Shown piece by piece: positions 55,513 to 64,000 of a stretch of 64,000 nucleotides of DNA (position 1 is the first letter of the stretch; every line of letters starts with the position of its first letter). The position numbers and the translations under genes were made by a program. The notes under the pieces are model-generated. The model was given only the letters and a program-made list of their open reading frames with translations. It was not told the origin of the DNA and made no database searches. Source of the stretch: Beta vulgaris subsp. vulgaris (taxonomy: Eukaryota; Streptophyta; Magnoliopsida; Caryophyllales; Amaranthaceae); contig NC_079203.1 in NCBI RefSeq assembly GCF_026745355.1, positions 41,048,992 to 41,112,991 of the forward strand, read 5' to 3'.

Positions 55513-55724
55513 CTTCTTCCATAACAAAATATATGTTACACTTTTCAAAACACACTTTTGTAGGCAACTTTTTGAAGAGGAGAGAGCGAGATAGAGAAAA
55601 GAAAAAAGAAGACCCCATGTGATAGGAGAGAGATAGAGAGAGATTGTAGCCTAAAAAAGGAGTGTAATATCTATTTTGTTACAACCATATATAGAAAGTA
55701 ACATTTATTTTGTTACGGAGGAAA
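55513..55724. mobile_element. Stowaway-type MITE (212 bp)
   Basis: The left end CTTCTTCCATAACAAAATA and the right-end inverse TTTCCTCCGTAACAAAATA pair with few mismatches, flanked by TA (55511-55512 and 55725-55726). Confidence 0.8.
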
Positions 55725-55726
55725 TA

Positions 55727-56110
55727 TATAGGTTCCAATCAACTCAAACAAGTTTTGATAGTTTCAACAATCATAAAAGTTTTGATAAGTTCTTGTTGCT
55801 TTAATAAGCTCCCATGAGTTTCAATAAGTTCTTATTACTAAACGTTGGTTGAACAAATAAGCTTTATTTTATGTGTCAAAAGCAAAAGTAAGATTTGGTT
55901 GAATAAAACACATCCTAAGAGATTATTATTCTCACCTGAAAAAATAAATTTTAGGTTTAACCATATAATAAATTTCGATAAGTTCTATAATTCTTATCAG
56001 TTTTAAGAAATTCGCCTTGTTAACCAAGTTTAAATAAGTTTAATTGAGTTATGATAAATTCATATAACTTAAGATGAGGGAAATGCAACATGTGTAAGCT
56101 AATAATGTAA
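55727..56110. other. AT-rich sequence with AAGTTTTGATAAGTT-type short repeats
   Basis: Loose repeats of GTTTTGATAAGTTCTTGTT and similar occur at 55745-56060. There is no gene. Confidence 0.4.
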
Positions 56111-57605
56111 AATTGGCCATTGGTTGTTTGAAAGTATAACTAAAATTGTTGTTCGATCATAAGTCGTCTTTTGTGGTTTCTTGGCAATGGAAGAATCTAA
56201 TGGATTTTCGAGATACTTTTTAAAAATGTCCGAGATGGCAAATTGGAGATGGTGCTTTAATTAGCTTCTGGCATGATGATTTGGTTTTTCAATATCCCCT
56301 CAAAGATGTAATTCTAAGGCATACATGACTATCCAACAAACTTTAAAGTTAGTGATTGTTTTATGCCTAATCGTCAATGGAACTTCTTGCTTGTACATGA
56401 ATTAGTCCCTTTAGATATAGCACATATCATTTGCTCTCTTTTTATCCTGGCTAATGAGCAGGAGGATAAACTGGTTTGGGGATTAGCTGGTGGAGTTTAC
56501 TCCGTTAGATTGGGTACGCTTTGGGCCCAAGGTTTGGTCCCCTCCCCGCCAAAAGTAGTCAATTTTAGTTGGATTTGGAAGTTGAACACTGCCCCCAAGA
56601 TCAAAAACTTTTTGCGGAAAGCATGTAATTACAGTATTCCCACTAAAGAGAGACTACAAAAAAGCCATGTGTTCCTTCTCGAACAATGTGTCTTTTGTAA
56701 TAATCATTGTGAGACTACTTCTCATCTGGTCTTCTTATGCCCTTTCAAGTTAGATGTTTTCCAACATCTTCTAGCAAGTTTTGGTTGGCCTTGTTTCCCT
56801 AGAATTCCTAATTTATCTTCGTTCAGTTCACTTAAGGATATTCTTTTTCTCCTTAAGAGTATTGCTTCTATGGAGGATATAGTGTTGTTTGCCACTGGTT
56901 GATGGTCTATTTGGTTCTTTCGTAATAAGCTTATTTTTAATGATGAGCAAGTTTCTTCTAGAAAAGTCGGCTTTGCCATTTCCCCCTTTAATAAGAATTG
57001 GAGTAGCCCTAAGGATTTGGAGGATGAGAATATTATTGCTTGCCGTCTTATGAGAAATAGGTGTGGCCAAAGTGTTATTTGGGCCCTCTGCCTAACAATG
57101 TAGTTTAGATCAACTTTGATGGTTCTAAGATTAGTAATGGTAGTAGATTATTTCGTTTTGTTATTCGAAACCAGTCAGGTGAAGTCCTTTTTGTAGGTAC
57201 TATTCTTTAGGCTGTAATACTAGCTACCTTCAAGCGGAAGCTTGGGGCTTTTGGAAGCTATTAGGGGGCTAAGTTCTTGAATTTTCCTAATGTGGTCATT
57301 GAGGGAGACAATTTAGCGGTTGTCAATGTTGTTAGTAAGATTTGGCAAATCCCTCGGAAAATTGATAATTTGTGATGTAGGTGAGGAGCTGCTGAAGTTC
57401 AAGTTTGTTTCGCTGCCGCATTATTTCAGGGAAGCCAATCGTGCGGCGGATTTCATGGTCTATAGGGGTCATTCTGTATCCTCCCTTCTTTATTGCTTCC
57501 CTCCTTACGATATTGATTTTTCTCTCCTCATGCGCAAAGATATTTTAGGTTGGCCTCCAGATTAGAGGTCATTCCTAAATTTTTCTTTCCTTTATATAAA
57601 AAAAA
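56110..57605 (+). pseudogene. LINE relic: zf-RVT and RNase H end of ORF2, plus strand
   Basis: The best open part is 56363-56902, with LVWGLAGGVYSVRLGTLWAQ, FSWIWKLNTAPKIKNFLRKA and CVFCNNHCETTSHLVFLCPF (zf-RVT). After a stop at 56900 it reads SIWFFRNKLIFNDEQ. RNase H fragments are INFDGSKISNGSRLFRFVIR, VVIEGDNLAVVNVVSKIWQI and PHYFREANRAADFMVYRGHS. It ends WPPD then a short A run at 57598-57605. At least five stops or shifts. It belongs to a different LINE lineage from 51311-52500, judged by wording. Confidence 0.8.
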
Positions 57606-57779
57606 TCAATTAAAAACTAATTTAATAATAATATTTGGATAGTACTATATTCTTGAGCAAGCAAATTCCTTGCAATATTTGGTAGATCACGCACTAATGA
57701 TTTTAGTCGCTCAAAATTTGACTGCAATCACAACGAAAATTTACTTATAATTTTATTCAGTGGAAAGTAGAGAACCTTA

Positions 57780-58608
57780 GAGCATTGTTAAACATCGTCC
57801 ATAAAAATACTTAAAATCGTCCAAATTCTCACATGAATATACCATAATACCCTTACTTATATTTTTTGATTTTTTACCCTCTTCTCTCTCTATCTCCTCT
57901 CTCACTCACCCACCCAAAAAAATGGGACTCGTCAGAAACTCCACCGATGAAACAACACTAACACTCATAAAACACGAATTCTCTCTCATCCCCAAAAAAT
58001 CATCCCAAAAGAGAAAAGACTCATTTCACTTCGCATACATCATCTACTTCACACTAGGAGCAGGTTTTTACTTCCATGGAATGGATTCATCACAATGTTG
58101 ATTAACAAATCATCTTCACATCCTCCCACCACCACCACCCTTCATATCCTGCCACCACCACCCTTCACATCCTGCCACCACCAACACCTCCACTTCCTTC
58201 GCCTCCCCAACCACCAATCTTCGCGTCACCCACACCATCGAAGAGTTGAATTTTTTTTTAGAAAGGGCGAACGTCCGGCCAGGACGATCGCCCCATGGCT
58301 CAAAAGTCCGGCCATGGGTGGAACGTCCTGGCCGGACGATCGCCCCATGGCCGGAACGTACTGGCCGGACGTTCGTGCCATGGGGCGATCGTCCTGCCCG
58401 GACGTTCTCCCTTTCTAAAAAAAATTCACCTCTTCGGGTGACGCGAAGGTGGAGGTGTTGGGGAGGTAGGGGATGGCAGAGGTGGCCGGGAGTCGCAGGT
58501 GGTGGTGGGGATGGTGGATGGTGTGAAAAAAGAAAGAAGGGTAAAATTGTCAAAAAAATTATTTTTGGGCGATTTTAAGTAGTTTTGGGGCGATAAATAG
58601 AAGTTGAG
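57780..58608. mobile_element. Foldback-type non-autonomous element with a GC-rich palindromic core
   Basis: The 8-bp repeat GAACCTTA is at 57772-57779 and 58609-58616. The end regions pair imperfectly (ACTTAAAATCGTCCAAA at the left against the inverse of TTTGGGCGATTTTAAGT at the right). The core, 58217-58451, is a long palindrome: CTTCGCGTCACCC ... GGGTGACGCGAAG enclosing TTTTTTTTAGAAAGGG and its inverse. CACCACCACCC repeats lie on the left (58120-58200). No gene. Confidence 0.7.
58260..58415. repeat. Direct and inverted repeats of CCGGACGATCGCCCCATGG
   Basis: Variants of GGACGATCGCCCCATGG (58281, 58334) and the inverse CCATGGGGCGATCGTCC (58379) alternate with GAACGTCCTGGCCGGACG and CCGGACGTTCGTGCCATGG. 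All frames on both strands are open across it, so the overlapping ORFs are an effect of the repeat. Confidence 0.85.
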
Positions 58609-58616
58609 GAACCTTA

Positions 58617-59090
58617 TTACTGTATGACATTTTTAGTAACTTTATATGAAATTGAGTCCACCCCTCTCCTGTATCACATCTATACATCTAAAATTTGGAT
58701 ACTCGTAATTCTTTAAAAATAAATATCAAAGATAATTCCTTTAAGTCGTGATTGGCGAAACATGTAAGCAAATACTACTTTCGGTATTCTTTCAAATGGT
58801 TATTTGCATGCCAACCATAGTCACGTAATCAATTGGTGGAAATTCTGACCGCATGACTTAATTCAATTAATCCAATGAGAATTCTAAATCCATCAAACGG
58901 GCAAAATAAAAAAACCTACCCCCAATATTAACCAAATGACATGAATAAGATGAGAATTGTAAGAGCAAGGATGAAAGAAAGTCAAAAAAAAAAAAAATTG
59001 GTTTATTGCTTTGAAGTCACAGTATTACAAAGTAATCTCAATATCAGCCTTCCAATACTAGATACGTAAAATCGTAATCTGGAAAAAACG
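58617..59090. other. Non-coding AT-rich sequence before the minus-strand LINE
   Basis: It contains an A run at 58985-58998. No gene. Confidence 0.5.
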
Positions 59091-60440
59091 ACAACTAAGG
59101 AAGGGAGTTACAATCAGGTAATAAATTCATCTATTTGGATGAGGCCTTGCTTGGCCAGCGAATCCGCCAGGACATTTGATTTTCGACTTTTGTAGGATAT
59201 TTCAATACTAAGTCCCCTTCCCATAGCACTCCGGATGAAATTAATGATGAAGTTTAGCTTCCAAGGGCCACTATTATCGCCATTATACCATTTAACCTCA
59301 TTGAGAGAGTTTGATTCCATCATGAGATTGGATTGGGCAAGGCTGCCAAGTGATGAGGAGATTTTGATTGCTCTATGAATGGCAAGAATCTGAGCGTGAT
59401 TCATTTCCATAAAAGGAATTGGTCTTGAGAAGAGACCAATGAATTTTCCACGATGATCTGTAAGAACCCTTCCAATGGTCGATTTGGATTCACTACTCTT
59501 CAAAGAAGTATACACGTTCTATTTAAAAGTTGATGTTGGGGGAGGAGACCATAGCAAAGGAGATCTTAAAACATGAGTAGCAGAAGTATTTGAGGAAATA
59601 GAGTTCCATTTGAGGCATTGTGGGTGCCTTATAACTTTAGTTGGCCCATAAGGGAATGGTGTACCTGAACCCTTGATTCACCAATATAAGCATAAGAGAA
59701 CAAGATCTTGAAGCTGATTTATAGAGCATGAAATGTTTTCAAAACACCGACTATTTCACTGTAATCCTTCCACAACGTCCAAATTATAAAGAAAAAACTT
59801 GCAGCCTAGTTTTTCTTGAAGGAAACTCCATGATTCAGTGGTTTCCATTGATCAAAAGCTTCACGTATTGATGATGGAAAAGACCATTGTAGGTTTCAAA
59901 TATTGAGCCACCAATTCCAAAGTAGCCAAGACATTGGGCAATGTAGTAATAGATAATCACATGATTCTTGGAGGGAGTTGCATAATACACAAATTGCACA
60001 AAGCAGCCACGATAGCAAGTCAAATTAGCTTGTCTTTGGTATTGAGCTTCCCTAATAGAGCAAGACAAGTGAATATCTCAATCCTATGGGGTACCAATCC
60101 ACTACACATTCCAGGAATGACATTTATGGATGTTGCAAGTCCAATTTGGTTAAAAAAAGATTTAATTGAGAGCCAATTTTTTTTATGAGGCATCCAAATG
60201 GAAGACTCTGAATCACGAGGTGAGAGACTGGCATGTGTTAGGAGCTGTAGCAAATATTGATGTTCAATATTATCTTGCTGACGAAGAGTGCGGTTCCATG
60301 ATAGGGCCCATTTCCCCTCTAAACCATCCCATAAACAATTTGCAGCGACGGTAGCATTTTTGGAGAAGCTTATTAGGTATAGTCTCGGACACACTGATTT
60401 GAGAGGGGTGTTTCCTTACCATATATCATGCCAAAACAAT
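59091..60440 (-). pseudogene. LINE relic: zf-RVT and RNase H end of ORF2, minus strand
   Basis: The minus-strand frame 60394-60020 reads CLWDGLEGKWALSWNRTLRQ, then IWMPHKKNWLSIKSFFNQIG and IEIFTCLALLGKLNTKDKL, the zf-RVT region. The RNase H part (59515-59114) reads SLKSSESKSTIGRVLTDHRG, FIGLFSRPIPFMEMNHAQIL, LMMESNSLNEVKWYNG and SRKSNVLADSLAKQG. It is the same family as the RNase H start at 44721-44912 (shared N-H-A-x-I-x-A-I-H-R-A-I-K-I block). Stops lie between the two open parts. No poly-T tail is seen on the plus strand at its 3' side. Confidence 0.82.
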
Positions 60441-60661
60441 GAATCCAATCTCTTTCCTATCTTCTATTCTTTATATAAACTTGTTAAGTGGCTAAAATTT
60501 TAAATTTAACCCTATATTAATCCAATTCAGAAATTGATTTCATCATGTACCAATTAGGCTATATTAGATGCATGTTTATTTCCGCTTCTAAATAAAAAGA
60601 TGCATGTTTACAGTTTATTCAAGCTATGATCGATCCATCTCTTTCAATTAAAAAAATTCTA
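60441..60661. other. Short non-coding spacer
   Basis: AT-rich, nothing recognised. Confidence 0.5.
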
Positions 60662-60925
60662 CTCCCTCCGCCCCAAAATATAGTTCCCATTTCCATTTTG
60701 GGTGTCCCAAAATATAGTTCCCATTTTCATATTTAGTTCCACATTTTTCCGTAATTTGTCTAGAAAAACCGTGTCCGATCATTTATTTGCTTCTTGGATT
60801 TTGTTTTTTTTCTTTGTTTATTCAACAAAATGTTACAATTAATGCTCTTTAACCAATTATTCTCCATTTTCTCTCCTAAAATCATCTTTTCCCATACAAC
60901 ATTTATTTAAGTAAACAAAAAAAAG
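60662..60925. mobile_element. Stowaway-type MITE, right end missing
   Basis: It starts CTCCCTCCGCCCCAAAATAT after a TA and follows the sequence of 53109-53452 closely until about ACATTTATTTAAGTAAACAA, where the right terminal repeat is absent. Confidence 0.8.
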
Positions 60926-60933
60926 AAAAAAAG

Positions 60934-62143
60934 ATGTTAGAGAAAGAAAGAGAGCGAAACACAGAAAACCCTACTAAAAAGAACCCCCAAATCGATTTCC
61001 CTAAATCCTCCCCCTATAAGCAAATTCTTCTTGATGGTTTTCTCATCATCTTCAGTTCAGCTTTTTGTATCCCTATTAAAAAGCTAGTGGTGGGATCACT
61101 TTTAATCTCACCCTTTAGAGGCGTCCTTTTCGTTTCCCCAAATTTTCCCCCAAATCAATTGCATAGACTTTCGGCTAATAAATCATGGTGGTGGTTAGGG
61201 TGCCAGTCTTTTAAAGTGTTCTTTTGGCATGCCGATGCTTCATTTCCCCTTTCTAGAGCCTCTCAAAAAGCTGTAAATTGGATTCGAGGGATTTATTATT
61301 TATCTATAACTTCAAAAATTGGAGTGAAGCTAGGGTTTTCTAGGTGCTTGCATTTAATGCGAGTGAGAGTTCCTTTGCTCTGTCAGCCGTTGTGTGCTGC
61401 AGTGGTGTTAATGTTGTTCATGATTGTTGGTTTCTTGTGCCAGTTGGAGGTCTTTCAGAGGCTTTGCTTATGAACTTGAATTTTCTCTTTCCCATTGAAG
61501 TTTCCGTGGCATTTAATGCGATGGAATGGCTCAATGTGGTAGCTGGATCCCTTATTGGGAGTAGTTCATCATTCAAGTAGTTAACTTTGCCTATAAAAGG
61601 CAAAGTCTGGTATGGTTTCTTTCCACATCTCCCTATCATAGTCTCGTTTATTCTTTCTCATTCCCTCTGCCTGGCTTTTATTTCTTATTCTGATTGTTAG
61701 AATTTATTATGGCTCTCCTTTCTTCATTTAAAGAAATTTTGTTAGGAACCCTAACCCTAATTTCTGAGTATGTTATTATTGAAATGGTAATGTTGCTGTT
61801 CCAAATGATCATGAGTCCATCACTATTCCCTTAGGTCCCCATCCTACTATTCCCCCAAGGTCTTCTATATGTCATGAGTCTGATCAGGACCCCCCCTTTC
61901 CCCGAGTCTATTGTCTTGGATGACCTCCCTTAGGTCAAACAGGATATTGCTGAGCTATTGAGGTCTTGTTTGTTTGCAAAAATGCTATATGCTACCTGGA
62001 TGTGCGTACCATTAAAGCACGAACCAAAGCTGATTGAAAATGCATTAAAGGTGAGGTGGATCACCTTGAGATAGGTAATGGCTGGTTGTTGCTAAGATTT
62101 GCTAATCCTAAGACCTCTCCCTTGTGTGGTCCCAAAGACCTTG
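60934..62143 (+). pseudogene. Possible LINE 5' region and ORF1 start (DUF4283-like), interrupted by a solo LTR
   Basis: From about 61700 the frames give MALLSSFKEILLG and then, with shifts, ELLRSCLFAKMLYATW, VDHLEIGNGWLLLRFANPKT and CGPKDL. G-N-G-W-x-L-x-R-F-A-N is the mark of the DUF4283 region in ORF1 of plant LINE and retroelement proteins. It resumes after the solo LTR at 63958 with ISNVTYLYRNPGK. The piece 60934-61650 has an open frame of 179 residues without recognised domains; it may be the 5' untranslated part of the LINE. Confidence 0.5.
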
Positions 62144-63952
62144 TGTAATACCCCATATTGTTAGTATTTATTTAAATAATTAAATATTTATTTTTCAAAA
62201 TAAATATTTTAAACAAAGGGTATTTTAGTATTTTTATTAGGTTTTAAATTATTTTGGCGGGAATATGGTGCCAAAATTGAATTTGTTAAGCTTTTGGTAT
62301 TAAATCCTAGTCAAAAAATTTCAGAAAACCAAAAAAAAAAAATTTTTTTTAGGGGCCATATATTCCTACGGGATTTACGGTGATTGGAGGGAGTTTTGTT
62401 TTCCTATAACTTCCAAATTTATGATGGAAGTTACAAATCTTGGTTTAATCCCCTAATTTATGGTGAAGGTTACAAACTATTTAATTTTTGAAATTAAGTA
62501 CTCCTATTCTACTCCTATAAATACCCCTACCTTAAACCATCTTTTCCAAAAAAAAACTTTGAAGAATCCATATTCTCTTACTTCAAAGTTCTTCTTTCTC
62601 TTCCTATCTATTCTAGTTTTATATTTCTTATTCAAGTTTCAATTTTCTTTGGTTTAAGAAAAATATTTTCATATTCTTACTCAAAAATATTATGCTCATG
62701 ATAGGTCATTCATGTTTAAATTCATTATTAAGTTCATGTGGTAAATTGCTTATTGGTTGGTTATGAGAAAGCTCAAGTATAAGAATAAGTGAAGATATTA
62801 GTATACTTTTGTGCAAGATCAAGGTACGTTATGTAGCTAGATCTTTTGAAATATGGTTTTATGTGTAAAGTTGTTTATTGATTTAATGGTTGGATTGGTT
62901 TAGAAATTTGATTTGAAATGGTTACAATATTTTATTATTCACTCTTGAAAGTGAAAAGAATGGAATGATTTTCAATCATTTTATATAGAAGTTTTGTTAT
63001 CCTTTTTGGAAAATTAAATTATTTTTACAAGGAAAGGTTATTGGTTTTTATGAACTTTGAATGTTCAAAAAGTTGTTTATGAGGAAAGAGGTTTATTCAT
63101 GACTTACAAGTCATATTATTATTATTTCCGCTTGATTAATATCAAGAGATTCAAAGTCCACTTGTTGGCAATTATAGTTACCCCTTGATATAGCTCCTGA
63201 TGGGATGACTAGCTTGGGGGTTGCAACTTAGCAAAATAGAAGGGGAGATAAGAAGAGGAATTTTTTCAGGATTATTTTTCATCCAAGTTGTTTGGAAAGA
63301 GTTTGTTCTTAAAATGTTATTTTTGAATTATTATTCAAGTGTTTGGAAAGAGTTTGTTCTTAAAAGGTTATTCTTGCTTGAATTATTTTTCAAGTGTTTG
63401 GAAAGAGTTTGTTCTTAAAAGGTTATTCTTGAATTATTTTTCAAGTGTTTGGAAAGAGTTTGTTCTTAAAATGTTATTCATGAATTATTATTAAGTGTTT
63501 GAAAATAGTTTATTCTTAAAGAGTTATTCTTGAATTATTGGTGATGGAGTTTTCGTAATGAAAAATTGTTACGAACTAACAAACGTGTTACTTATCTAGT
63601 ACATTTCGTACTTAGTTTTATACTGACGCGTATTTCTTTTTTCCTATTTGGCTGTTTACATTTTTGGTAAGTAGATTTACAGGTGAATTTTGGATGTGCA
63701 TGGGAGCATACTAGAAAGCGGATCTTCACCTAGATTAGAGTGTTTCATTTATATTGAGTTTTGAGACAGTATTTTACTTTTATTAATAAAGAAGTATTAT
63801 TATCTTTGGTTAAAGTCTTCCGCTGCAAGTTATTTGTTAGTTAGTAGTTGGTAGCCGAAAGCGTGTTAGTCACGTGGCGGTAATACTCCTAAATTACACA
63901 AATATTATTTACTAAATTTTTTTTTAAAAGCGAGTAATTTGGAGGCGTTACA
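62144..63952 (+). mobile_element. Solo LTR of a gypsy-type element (1809 bp)
   Basis: It begins TGTAATACCCCATATTG and ends GGAGGCGTTACA, flanked by ccttg at 62139-62143 and 63953-63957. Near the end it has TCTTCCGCTGCAAGTTATTTG and CGTGGCGGTAATACTCC, like the other two LTR families here (TTCCGCTGCAA). A TATA-like TATAAATACCCC is at about 62515. There is no internal region or partner. Confidence 0.92.
63282..63541. repeat. Tandem repeat, about five copies of a 50-55 bp unit, in the solo LTR
   Basis: The unit is AGTGTTTGGAAAGAGTTTG, TTCTTAAAAGGTTATTCTTG and AATTATTTTTCA. The copies differ by one to five bases and one has an extra CTTG. ORFs here are repeat-derived. Confidence 0.9.
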
Positions 63953-63957
63953 CCTTG

Positions 63958-64000
63958 GCATATCCAATGTGACTTACTTGTATCGCAACCCTGGAAAACT
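63958..64000 (+). pseudogene. Continuation of the interrupted LINE ORF1-like frame at the window edge
   Basis: After one copy of ccttg the sequence continues GCATATCCAATGTGACTTAC, which joins to the frame ending at 62138. It runs out of the window. Confidence 0.5.

Noticed and set aside
58116..58578. Opposed ORFs of 107-145 residues with RPGRS/HG repeats
   Set aside because: Result of a palindromic repeat array; identical motifs appear in both strands.
60934..61473. Stand-alone gene of 179 codons
   Set aside because: No domain or splice pattern recognised, located between a MITE and LINE-like sequence; treated as LINE 5' region with low confidence.
63221..63418. ORF with repeated WKEFVLK
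   Set aside because: Translation of the minisatellite in a solo LTR.

Overview
This is a repeat-dense plant nuclear window. The evidence is spliced genes with GT-AG introns (peroxin PEX10, ribosomal protein RPSA), plant-type Ty1/copia and Ty3/gypsy LTR retrotransposons, L1-type LINEs with zf-RVT and RNase H tails, Mutator-like (MULE), CACTA and hAT elements, and many Stowaway-like MITEs with TA target duplications. The gene content fits a eudicot. An RRM fragment beside a LINE is loosely reminiscent of beet-type LINEs, but I cannot name the family or species.

Left third (1-24997): one large MULE, whose left end lies outside the window, has been used repeatedly as a landing site. Its transposase reading frame is cut by (a) a Ty3/gypsy chromovirus at 60-17544 (target duplication gtcat), which itself carries a minus-strand Ty1/copia element at 8562-14589 (duplication ttgtc) inside its chromodomain; (b) a CACTA-type non-autonomous element at 18751-20192 (duplication aca); and (c) a minus-strand solo LTR at 20374-23001 (duplication ccaat). 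With one copy of each duplication removed, the transposase segments join in frame at the gypsy and solo-LTR sites and read continuously across the CACTA site. The MULE also carries a small antisense gene for a GRF-type zinc finger, coiled-coil and C-terminal membrane-segment protein (24189-24714).

Middle (25000-38400): AT-rich DNA with MITEs, then two apparently intact host genes in convergent orientation: PEX10 (27721-32349, plus, 11 exons, 397 aa) and RPSA (35139-38115, minus, 5 exons, 293 aa). A telo-box and a site II motif lie upstream of RPSA. An antisense SINE-like repeat and a perfect small hairpin lie in PEX10 introns.

Right half (38394-64000): a mosaic of degenerate elements. It holds three non-autonomous MULE-like elements with exact 9-bp duplications (38394-39602, 40944-42072, 45200-47232). 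The second sits in a LINE and carries another broken GRF zinc-finger gene. The third contains a hAT-like element (46138-47204). There are also an RRM-derived long hairpin (39690-40161), a broken intron-containing RPS3 copy (47369-50992), LINE relics in both orientations, a GC-rich foldback (57780-58608), and a second solo LTR (62144-63952).

Nearly all transposon coding regions are broken by short indels, although their paired LTRs remain very similar and the two host genes are clean. The most distinctive recurring signal is the association of GRF zinc-finger/coiled-coil genes with two unrelated-looking MULEs.
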